From Hahnella aquatica (GTDB lineage Bacteria; Pseudomonadota; Gammaproteobacteria; Burkholderiales; Burkholderiaceae_A): 64,000 nucleotides of DNA. Of the stretch, positions 57,297-64,000 are shown one piece after another. The first letter of the stretch is position 1; each line of letters opens with the position of its first letter. The translations under genes and the position numbers were made by a program. The notes beneath the pieces were generated by a model, which searched no databases, had not been told where the DNA came from, and saw only the letters and a program-made list of their open reading frames with translations. The stretch covers positions 1,550,001-1,614,000 of the forward strand of contig OZ239144.1 of the NCBI GenBank assembly GCA_965194505.1, given 5' to 3'.

Positions 57297-59099
57297 ATGG
57301 CCACGATCGCACTCCTTCCAGACCTGCTCATCAGCCAGATTGCAGCCGGCGAGGTCATCGAGCGGCCAGCATCGGTCGTCAAGGAATTGCTCGAGAACGC
57401 CGTGGACAGCGGGGCGCAGCGCATCAGCCTGGCCTTGGAAGACGGTGGCATTCGTCGCATTCGTGTGCAAGACGATGGCCATGGCATTGCGGCCGACGAG
57501 CTCGGCCTGGCCGTGACACGACACGCCACCAGCAAGATTCGCTCGATGGAGGATCTCCAGCGCATCGGCAGCCACGGCTTTCGTGGCGAGGCCCTGGCCG
57601 CCGTTGCATCGGTGGCGCAGCTCACGCTCACGAGCCGCACCGCACAGGCCGAGCATGCAAGCCAGATCAGCAATGGGAGTGGGACCTGGTCGGTGGCGCC
57701 GGCTGCGGGCGGCGTGGGCACCACGGTGGATGTTCAGGCGCTCTTTCATGCCGTGCCCGCGAGGCGTCGATTCCTCAAGACACCGGCCACCGAATGGGGC
57801 CATGCCCGCGAGGCCTTTGTTCGCCAGGCCCTCATCCAGCCCGCCATTGAATGGCAGCTCAGCCACCAAGACCGGGTCGTGATGCGGCTCGCCCCCAGTG
57901 AATCCAGCCGGCGGGTGGCGCAGGTCCTGGACCTCGAAGAGGCCAGCCTTCGACGGGTCGACGAACAACGCGGCCCACTGCGACTCGAGGCCTGGCTGCA
58001 GGTGCCCACGGCCGTGTCGGGCCGATCTGAACAGCAGTACTTTTTTGTCAATGGCCGGGCGGTGCGCGACCGACTGCTCATCCAGGCCTTGCGCATGGCC
58101 TATGCCGACGTGCTCCATGGGGACCGACAGCCCACGGCGGTCGTCTCCCTGACCCTCGACCCCGAGCTGGTGGATGTCAACGTGCACCCAGCCAAGGCCG
58201 AGGTGCGCTTCCGGGAAGGGCAGGCCGTGTTTCAGGCCGTGCTCTCGGCCTGCAAGGCCGCACTGGCCAGCAGCCAGGCGCTGGCCACGGGCCTTCCCAC
58301 GTCGGCCATGGCGGGCCAGGCCCCCGAGGCCACGGCCAAGGTGGCGTCCTCCTGGGGCCATCTGCAGAGCAGCATGCCCCTCTACAACGCGCTGGGTGCA
58401 CCGGCCAGCGGACCATTGCAGGGTGCCCCGGGCGATGTCCAGCATGCGTTTGCAGCCGCCCCCGCGGGGCTGAACGCCAATACGGCCTGGGTGGCCGAGC
58501 CGCCCGCGCCCACAGCCGAGCAGCCGCATCCCTTGGGCTATGCGCTGGCCCAGCTGCATGGCATTTACATCCTGGCCCAGAACGCCAACGGCCTCGTGCT
58601 CGTCGACATGCACGCAGCCCATGAGCGCGTGGTCTATGAGCGCCTGAAGCAGAGCACCCAGGCCAATGTGCAGACCCTGCTCGAGCCCCCGACCATGAGA
58701 GCCACGGCCGTCGAGGTTGAGCTGGCCCAGCGTGAATCAAGCACCCTGCTCGGCCTGGGCCTGCTCGTCACGCCCCTGGGTGCCGACATGCTCGCCATTC
58801 GAGGGGTGCCCAGCCTGCTCTCACAGGTGCCACTCGAACCCCTGGTGCGCGACACCCTGCGCGAACTCGGCGAGCAGGGGTCTGCCACGGGTCTTGCGGC
58901 CCAGCGCGATGCGCTCCTGGCCACCATGGCCTGCCACGCCGCCGTGCGGGCTCATCGAAGCCTGAGCCTGCCGGAGATGAATCAGTTGCTGCGCGACATG
59001 GAGCAGACGGCCCGCGCAGACCAGTGCAACCACGGTCGGCCCACCTGGCTGCAGTGGAGCCTTGGGGACATCGACCGCCTGTTCCTGCGCGGCCAGTGA
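57297..59099 (+). CDS. mutL: DNA mismatch repair protein MutL
   Basis: The 600-residue protein has the GHKL ATPase motifs NAVDSGAQRISLALEDGG, VQDDGHGIAADEL, TSKIRSMEDL and IGSHGFRGEALAAVASV, a Pro/Ala linker (about 345-405), and a C-terminal dimerisation domain. That domain contains D-M-H-A-x2-E-x4-E (DMHAAHERVVYE), which fits the metal-binding motif of MutL endonucleases, so it may nick DNA itself in a MutH-independent pathway. Overlaps miaA by four bases. Confidence 0.95.
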   Translation: MATIALLPDLLISQIAAGEVIERPASVVKELLENAVDSGAQRISLALEDGGIRRIRVQDDGHGIAADELGLAVTRHATSKIRSMEDLQRIGSHGFRGEALAAVASVAQLTLTSRTAQAEHASQISNGSGTWSVAPAAGGVGTTVDVQALFHAVPARRRFLKTPATEWGHAREAFVRQALIQPAIEWQLSHQDRVVMRLAPSESSRRVAQVLDLEEASLRRVDEQRGPLRLEAWLQVPTAVSGRSEQQYFFVNGRAVRDRLLIQALRMAYADVLHGDRQPTAVVSLTLDPELVDVNVHPAKAEVRFREGQAVFQAVLSACKAALASSQALATGLPTSAMAGQAPEATAKVASSWGHLQSSMPLYNALGAPASGPLQGAPGDVQHAFAAAPAGLNANTAWVAEPPAPTAEQPHPLGYALAQLHGIYILAQNANGLVLVDMHAAHERVVYERLKQSTQANVQTLLEPPTMRATAVEVELAQRESSTLLGLGLLVTPLGADMLAIRGVPSLLSQVPLEPLVRDTLRELGEQGSATGLAAQRDALLATMACHAAVRAHRSLSLPEMNQLLRDMEQTARADQCNHGRPTWLQWSLGDIDRLFLRGQ

Positions 59100-60073
59100 C
59101 ACCGCTGTTGTGCATCCTGGGCCCCACGGCCAGCGGAAAATCCAGCCTGGCCATGGCGCTTGCCCGCTCGCGGTGGCTGGGCACCGTGGAGATCGTGAGC
59201 ATCGACTCGGCCTTGGTCTACACAGGCATGGACATCGGCACGGCCAAGCCCTCGGCGCAGGAGCAGGCCGAGGTGCCACACCAACTCATCGACTGCTGCG
59301 CCCCAGAAGATGTCCACTCTGTGGCCGATCACCTCGAGGCAGCACGCCAGGCCGTGGCGGAGATTCTTCAGCGGGGGCACACCCCCGTGCTGGTGGGCGG
59401 CACCATGCTCTACTTCAAGGCCATGCGAGACGGCATCGACGCCCTGCCCCGCTGCAGCAGCGAGACACGCGAACGCATTGCCCAGGCCGCACGCCGGCAG
59501 GGCTGGCCCGCCCTGCATGCCCAGCTCGCCGAGCGCGACCCTGACACCGCCGCCCGGCTCTCGCCCCAGGACGCCCAGCGCATCGCACGGGCGCTCGAGG
59601 TGCTCGAGGAGACTGGCCAAAGCCTGAGTCAATGGATTGCCAAAAGCCAGGCCGAGGGCCAAGGGCTGCCACCCCTGGGGCCCTTGCAGACCCTGGCCCT
59701 CCTGCCCGAGGACCGCAGCTGGCTACACGCACGCATTGCTCAACGGCTGGAAGCCATGGTGGCCGACGGCTTTTTGGATGAGGTGCGCGGGCTCAGAGAG
59801 AGGCCCGGCCTCACAGCCCAGCATCCGAGCATGCGGGCCGTGGGCTACCGGCAGGCCTGGGCCCATCTGAGTCGAGATCGCGGCTTTGAGTCGGTGGAGG
59901 CCTTTGCGCAGAAGGCGGTGGAGGCCACCCGTCAACTGGCCAAACGACAACTTACCTGGCTTCGCAGTTTTGAGGATGTGACCCGGGTCGATCCGCAGAC
60001 CCAGTCGATGGATCAGTTGATCACGGTCTGCGCCGAGTTGGCCGGCCGCGGGCCGACCTCGCCCACGCGATAA
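59096..60073 (+). CDS. miaA: tRNA dimethylallyltransferase MiaA
   Basis: MiaA adds the isopentenyl group to A37 of tRNAs reading UNN codons. From GTG 59096 (overlapping the mutL stop) there are 325 residues: P-loop GPTASGKSSLAMALA, SIDSALVYTGMDIGTAKPS, VGGTMLYFKAMRDGIDALP, DAQRIARALEVLEETGQSLS and RQLAKRQLTWLRSF. In-frame codons upstream to 59024 lie inside mutL. Its 3' end overlaps purM by 61 bases. Confidence 0.95.
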   Translation: MTPLLCILGPTASGKSSLAMALARSRWLGTVEIVSIDSALVYTGMDIGTAKPSAQEQAEVPHQLIDCCAPEDVHSVADHLEAARQAVAEILQRGHTPVLVGGTMLYFKAMRDGIDALPRCSSETRERIAQAARRQGWPALHAQLAERDPDTAARLSPQDAQRIARALEVLEETGQSLSQWIAKSQAEGQGLPPLGPLQTLALLPEDRSWLHARIAQRLEAMVADGFLDEVRGLRERPGLTAQHPSMRAVGYRQAWAHLSRDRGFESVEAFAQKAVEATRQLAKRQLTWLRSFEDVTRVDPQTQSMDQLITVCAELAGRGPTSPTR

Positions 60074-61098
60074 ACCCGCTCGCCATGGGCGGTGAGCGTG
60101 GCCCCCACCGCCTCGGCTGCAGACGCGGGCACGACCACCACCATGCCAAGGCCGCAATTGAAGACGCGGTGCATCTCATCGGTGGCAATCTGCCCCTCGG
60201 CCTGCACAAAGGACATCAGGGCCGGCATGGGCCAGGCCGACGCATCGAGTGTGACCATGAGGTCGTCGGGCAGCACTCGAGGAATGTTGCCCACCAGGCC
60301 ACCACCCGTGATGTGGGCCAGGGCGTGCACCGACTCGGGATGGGCGCGCAGGGCCGCCAAGACGGACTTCACATACAGGCGTGTGGGTGCCATGACCAGG
60401 TCATCGAGGCCCGCCATCTGGCCCGAGCCTGGCGCGGATTCCAGCTGCACCGTGGACAAGGCCGCGCGGGTGATGGACCCGAACCGTCGCTCGAGCACGG
60501 CCCGAACCAGGGAGTAACCGTTGCTGTGAAAACCGCTGGAGGCCAGGCCAAGCACCACATCGCCAGCCGCCACCTTGCGGCCATCGAGGATCTTGGCCCG
60601 CTCAACCACGCCCACGGCAAAGCCGGCCAGGTCGTATTCGCCGTCGGGGTACATGCCGGGCATCTCGGCTGTTTCACCACCAATCAGGGCGCAGCCCGAG
60701 GCCTCACAGCCCTTGGCAATGCCGCCCACCACGGCGGCGGCCGTGTCGAGCGCCAGTCGGCCACAGGCGAAATAATCCAGAAAGAAGAGTGGCTCCGCCC
60801 CCTGAACGAGAATGTCGTTCACACTCATGGCCACGAGGTCGATGCCCACGGTGTCGTGCCGGTCCAGGGTGAAGGCCAGCTTGAGCTTGGTGCCCACGCC
60901 ATCGGTGCCGGACACCAGCACGGGCTCCACCAGCCCTTTGGGCAGGCCGCACAGGGCGCCGAAGCCACCAATGCCCGCGAGCACCTCTGGCCGCATGGTG
61001 CGCTTGGCCAGCGGCTTGATGCGGTCGACGAGGGCGTCGCCGGCATCGATGTCCACGCCAGCGTCGCGGTAGGTCAGGCTGGTTGATTTTGAATTCAT
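60013..61098 (-). CDS. purM: Phosphoribosylformylglycinamidine cyclo-ligase PurM
   Basis: PurM closes the imidazole ring in purine synthesis. The 361-residue sequence starts MNSKSTSLTYRDAGVDIDAG, followed by VLVSGTDGVGTKLKLAFTLD, VGIDLVAMSVNDILVQGAEPLFFLDY, LIGGETAEMPGMYPDGEYDLAGFAVG and HITGGGLVGNIPRVLP, all signature segments (each shown only in part). Full family length. Convergent with miaA and divergent from hda with 26 bp between starts. Confidence 0.97.
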   Translation of the reverse strand: MNSKSTSLTYRDAGVDIDAGDALVDRIKPLAKRTMRPEVLAGIGGFGALCGLPKGLVEPVLVSGTDGVGTKLKLAFTLDRHDTVGIDLVAMSVNDILVQGAEPLFFLDYFACGRLALDTAAAVVGGIAKGCEASGCALIGGETAEMPGMYPDGEYDLAGFAVGVVERAKILDGRKVAAGDVVLGLASSGFHSNGYSLVRAVLERRFGSITRAALSTVQLESAPGSGQMAGLDDLVMAPTRLYVKSVLAALRAHPESVHALAHITGGGLVGNIPRVLPDDLMVTLDASAWPMPALMSFVQAEGQIATDEMHRVFNCGLGMVVVVPASAAEAVGATLTAHGERVYRVGEVGPRPANSAQTVIN

Positions 61099-61124
61099 GG
61101 CAGAGGCTCGGAAAATTGCATTTT

Positions 61125-61931
61125 ATGGGACAACCACTCGACTCTCCCGCGCAGCAGTTGCCCCTGGGGCTCCGCGCCCTTCCCGCCCCCCGGCGGGCCG
61201 ACGGCGTGGTGGGCCGCAATGGTGCCGTGCTCGCTGCACTCGATGCCGTCTTTGCACAACAGCCCGGCCCCTGCCTGTTTCTGTGGGGTGCGCCCGGCAG
61301 TGGCAAGACCTTCTGGCTCACGGCCTTCGCGGCAGAGGCCAAGGAGCGTGCCGCTGGTGCCGCCAGTGCCAAGCTGCTTGCCTGTGGGGACCCGCAGCAC
61401 AGCCACTCACCGGCACAGGCCTTGGGGCCTGGGGACAGCCCCGGCGGTCAGGCCACTGCGCCCATGGTCTGGCTCATTGATGATGTGCACCTGGCCACGG
61501 CCGAGGAGCAGGCCGCCCTCTTCACGGCCTACAACCGAGCCATGCAGGACGGCGCCCGCATGGTCTTTGCAGCCGATCGCCCCCCCAGGGACATGCCCAG
61601 CCGTGAAGACCTGCGCACCCGGCTGGGCCAGTGCCTGGTCTATGAGTTGGCCGAACTCACCGAGGAAGAGATGCGCCATGCCCTGCGAGACCGTGCGCTC
61701 GCCCTGGGCTGGCTCTCGCATCCCACCCAAGACACCTACGACCACCTCTTTGATTACCTGCTCACGCGGCTGCCCCGAAACCTCTCGCTGCTCACCGAGC
61801 TGCTGCACATGGCCGACCGCCGGGCGCTGTCCCTGCAGCGGGCAATCTCGTTGCCATTGGTGCGCAGCCTGATCGACGAGGCCCTGGCCAAGTGGCCACA
61901 ACCCCTTTCCACCGCCACGGGCCCCACATGA
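61125..61931 (+). CDS. hda: DnaA regulatory inactivator Hda
   Basis: Hda with the sliding clamp promotes hydrolysis of DnaA-bound ATP. From ATG 61125 (268 residues) the N-terminus carries the clamp-binding motif QLPLGL. The AAA+ part has GAPGSGKTFWL (Walker A) and VWLIDDVHLA (Walker B), ending with a helical lid (LPRNLSLLTELLHMADRRAL). No DnaA-type DNA-binding domain. The position purM/hda/HAD/pcnB is a betaproteobacterial arrangement as I recall. Overlaps the next gene by four bases. Confidence 0.92.
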   Translation: MGQPLDSPAQQLPLGLRALPAPRRADGVVGRNGAVLAALDAVFAQQPGPCLFLWGAPGSGKTFWLTAFAAEAKERAAGAASAKLLACGDPQHSHSPAQALGPGDSPGGQATAPMVWLIDDVHLATAEEQAALFTAYNRAMQDGARMVFAADRPPRDMPSREDLRTRLGQCLVYELAELTEEEMRHALRDRALALGWLSHPTQDTYDHLFDYLLTRLPRNLSLLTELLHMADRRALSLQRAISLPLVRSLIDEALAKWPQPLSTATGPT

Positions 61932-62620
61932 CCCCAGCATCCCAAGGCCGACTGGCCCTCTTCGACCTCGACAACACCCTCATTCCCATTGACAGTGATG
62001 TGGCCTGGGCCCAGCACCTGGTGGACCTGGGCGTGGTCGAGCGCGACTGGTACAGCCACCGCAACGACTACTTCTATGAGCAGTACAAGGCTGGCACCCT
62101 GGACATCCACGAGTTCCTCGACTTCCAGCTGGCGCCCCTGGCGGCCCATCCGCCCGAACAGCTGAAGGCCTGGCGCGACGACTTCATGACCACACGCATT
62201 CGGCCGCACCTGACGAAGGCGGCCAGGGCCCTGGTCGACGAGCACTTGAACGCGGGCGACCTGGTGGCCATCGTCACAGCCACCAACACCTTCATCACCG
62301 CGCCCATTGCAGAGGCCTTTGGCATTGCCCACCTGATTGGCACCGACCTGGAGCAAACCCCGCAAGGCCACTTCACCGGCAAGCCACTTGGACTGCCCTG
62401 CTTCCAGGCGGGCAAGATCGTACGAGTGGCCCAGTGGCTCGCCACACTCGACACCGCGCTCGAGGAGTTCCAGACCTCCGTCTTCTACAGCGATTCACGC
62501 AACGACCTGCCCCTGCTTGGCCGGGTCACCCATCCCGTGGCCGTCAACCCAGACGCCACCTTGGAGGCCCATGCCAGGGCCGAGGGCTGGCCAGTGATCC
62601 TGTTACCCTCCGAACTGTGA
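61928..62620 (+). CDS. HAD-IB family phosphatase (SerB-like)
   Basis: The 230-residue protein has the HAD motifs: I LALFDLDNTLIPID (nucleophile Asp), II IVTATNTFIT, III Lys near FQAGKIVRVAQWL, IV FYSDSRNDLPLLG. The helical cap between I and II is of the IB type, as in phosphoserine phosphatase. The DN(T)LIP variant and gene context fit the 'HAD-IB family hydrolase' between hda and pcnB. The substrate is unknown. Start ATG overlaps the hda stop. Confidence 0.9.
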   Translation: MTPASQGRLALFDLDNTLIPIDSDVAWAQHLVDLGVVERDWYSHRNDYFYEQYKAGTLDIHEFLDFQLAPLAAHPPEQLKAWRDDFMTTRIRPHLTKAARALVDEHLNAGDLVAIVTATNTFITAPIAEAFGIAHLIGTDLEQTPQGHFTGKPLGLPCFQAGKIVRVAQWLATLDTALEEFQTSVFYSDSRNDLPLLGRVTHPVAVNPDATLEAHARAEGWPVILLPSEL

Positions 62621-64000
62621 TCAAGAAACTCCTCCGCTCCTTGGCCCGGCTTGCGCCCGGTCACTCCAAGGGCCATGCACCGGCCAACCGACACGACCCC
62701 CGAATCTTCAAGGCCAGCAAGGTTGGCATCGACCGCAGGCTGGTCTCGCAGGCTGCACTGCGCACCGTCGATGGGCTGCAGAAGGCAGGCTGGAAGGCCT
62801 ATGTGGTGGGCGGGGCCGTGCGCGACCTCATGCTCGGCATGCGGCCCAAAGACTTCGACGTGGCCACCAATGCCACGCCCGATGATGTTCAGCGCTTGTT
62901 TCGACGGGCCCGGATCATCGGCCGACGCTTTCAGATCGTGCACGTCATGTTTGGGCCAGAGACCATCGAGGTCTCCACCTTTCGGGCGCTCGCGCCCAAG
63001 CACCAAGAGACCGATGCCCACGGTCGCGTGCTTCGAGACAACACCTTTGGCGAACACCACGAAGACGCCGCCCGACGCGACTTCACCATCAATGCCCTCT
63101 ACTACGACCCCCTGAGCGACACGGTGCTCGATTACCACGATGGCGTTCAAGACCTTCAACGAAAAGTGATCCGCATGATCGGCGACCCGGCCCAGCGCTA
63201 CCGCGAAGACCCGGTGCGCATGCTCCGCGTGGTGCGATTTGAGGCCAAGCTTCGGTTCAAGGTCGACCCGCACACCTTGGCCCCCGTCAAGGAACTCGCC
63301 GAACTCATCGAGAATGTGCCCGAGGCCCGGCTCTTCGATGAGATGGTGAAGCTGCTGCAGTCGGGCCAGGCCCTGCGGGGACTGCAGGGCCTTCGGGAGC
63401 AAGGGCTGCACCATGGCTGCCTGCCACTAATCGACCTGGTGCTCTCGCCTGAGGGCAGCAAGGAGGAGCAGGCCCTCGCCCTGCGTTTTGTGGAGCAGGC
63501 CCTGGCGGCCACCGATGCCCGCGTGGCCGAGGGCAAACCCATTTCCATTGGATTCCTATTTGCATGCCTGCTCTGGAACCCCGTGTATCGGCGCTGGCAG
63601 GCCATTCAGGCGGGTGGCGAGCGCCCCATCCCGGCCTTGCATGCCGCCATTGACGACGTGATCGACCGTCAGCTCGATGACCTGGCCATTCCCCGGCGCT
63701 ATGTCTCCGACCTGCGTGAGATCTGGCTCATGCAGCCCCGATTTGAGAAGCGCGGCGGCGGCGCTGCATTTCGCCTGTTCGAGCACATTCGCTTTCGCGC
63801 GGGCTTTGACTTCCTGCTGCTGCGGGCGGCCTGCGGCGAGCTCGAACCCGCCCTGGCCGACTGGTGGGAACACTTCGTGGCCTCGGATGCCGACGACCGG
63901 CTCACCCTGGTGCAGCAGCTCGGCCGGGCTGCGAGTGGGTCAACGGCACCCAAGCGTCGGCGGCGTCGGCGCGCGAGCAGTGACCGAGGGGACACGGCGC
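62617..64000 (+). CDS. pcnB: Poly(A) polymerase PcnB (runs off the right edge)
   Basis: PcnB adds 3' poly(A) tails to RNA for decay. From GTG 62617, overlapping the preceding stop, about 461 residues are in the window. A basic N-terminus precedes the nucleotidyltransferase core YVVGGAVRDLMLGMRPKDFDVATNATPDDV, with the Gly-Gly and DFD metal residues. RRARIIGRRFQIVHV and ARRDFTINALYYDP follow, and the RNA-binding helical part starts near 240. The tail is basic (PKRRRRRRA). The stop lies outside. Confidence 0.95.
   Translation, partial: MIKKLLRSLARLAPGHSKGHAPANRHDPRIFKASKVGIDRRLVSQAALRTVDGLQKAGWKAYVVGGAVRDLMLGMRPKDFDVATNATPDDVQRLFRRARIIGRRFQIVHVMFGPETIEVSTFRALAPKHQETDAHGRVLRDNTFGEHHEDAARRDFTINALYYDPLSDTVLDYHDGVQDLQRKVIRMIGDPAQRYREDPVRMLRVVRFEAKLRFKVDPHTLAPVKELAELIENVPEARLFDEMVKLLQSGQALRGLQGLREQGLHHGCLPLIDLVLSPEGSKEEQALALRFVEQALAATDARVAEGKPISIGFLFACLLWNPVYRRWQAIQAGGERPIPALHAAIDDVIDRQLDDLAIPRRYVSDLREIWLMQPRFEKRGGGAAFRLFEHIRFRAGFDFLLLRAACGELEPALADWWEHFVASDADDRLTLVQQLGRAASGSTAPKRRRRRRASSDRGDTA

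Noticed and set aside
57243..58622. A 459-codon open frame on the minus strand opposite mutL
   Set aside because: Antisense to conserved MutL motifs, no ribosome site, composition typical of a shadow frame.

Overview
The window is a bacterial chromosome segment, most likely from a betaproteobacterium of the Burkholderiales type. The basis is gene order rather than a search: rpsU-dnaG-rpoD with a Lys/Ala/Pro-rich RpoD leader followed by a CAT-anticodon tRNA, then tsaE-amiC-mutL-miaA / purM / hda-HAD-pcnB. No CRISPR array, prophage or insertion sequence was seen, and there is no gene-free stretch longer than about 300 bases.

Positions 1-44609 are one flagellar supercluster. On the minus strand, read right to left, come an early part, flgB-C-D-E-F-G-H-I-J-K-L, and then fliD, flaG and a partial fliC. 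A separate LysM lytic transglycosylase precedes flgB, and flgA, flgM and flgN diverge from it. A minus-strand operon at 19126-22947 carries flgP, flgT, a LysM-like secreted protein, a second FliK-like protein and a FhlB-like FlhB C-terminal paralogue. A sigma-54 activator without a receiver domain diverges from flgP. Next come pomB/pomA-type stator genes and a divergent DUF1566-like lipoprotein. The minus-strand operon fliK-L-M-N-O-P-Q-R-flhB ends in three genes of unknown function at 26967-30518. On the plus strand flhA-flhF-flhG-fliA is followed by two unknown genes and fliS. The genes fliE-fliJ, chemotaxis genes, rpoN and motX/motY are not in the window.

The parts suggest a polar flagellum (FlhF/FlhG) driven by a sodium-type PomA/PomB stator and reinforced by FlgP/FlgT basal rings as in Vibrio. 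Its transcription runs from sigma-54 to sigma-28. Good sigma-54 -24/-12 sites precede flgB, flhA, fliK, pomA and, inside fliK, fliL; weaker ones lie before flgA, the transglycosylase gene and flgG. Sigma-28 sites sharing the identical -10 octamer GCCGATTC precede fliC, fliD, flgM and fliS. FlgK (1246 aa) and FlgE (974 aa) are far longer than usual.

Positions 44640-64000 are housekeeping: a membrane-anchored hypothetical protein, an FMN-binding glutamate-synthase-family protein, a tRNA, rpoD-dnaG-rpsU (sigma factor, primase, S21), tsaD, plsY, xerD, queG, tsaE, amiC, mutL, miaA, purM, hda, a HAD phosphatase, and pcnB running off the right edge.

The best candidate for something undescribed is the trio behind flhB: a SPOR protein with a P-loop-less ATPase-like head, a protein with nine tandem 'DR' repeats, and a single-span coiled-coil protein.
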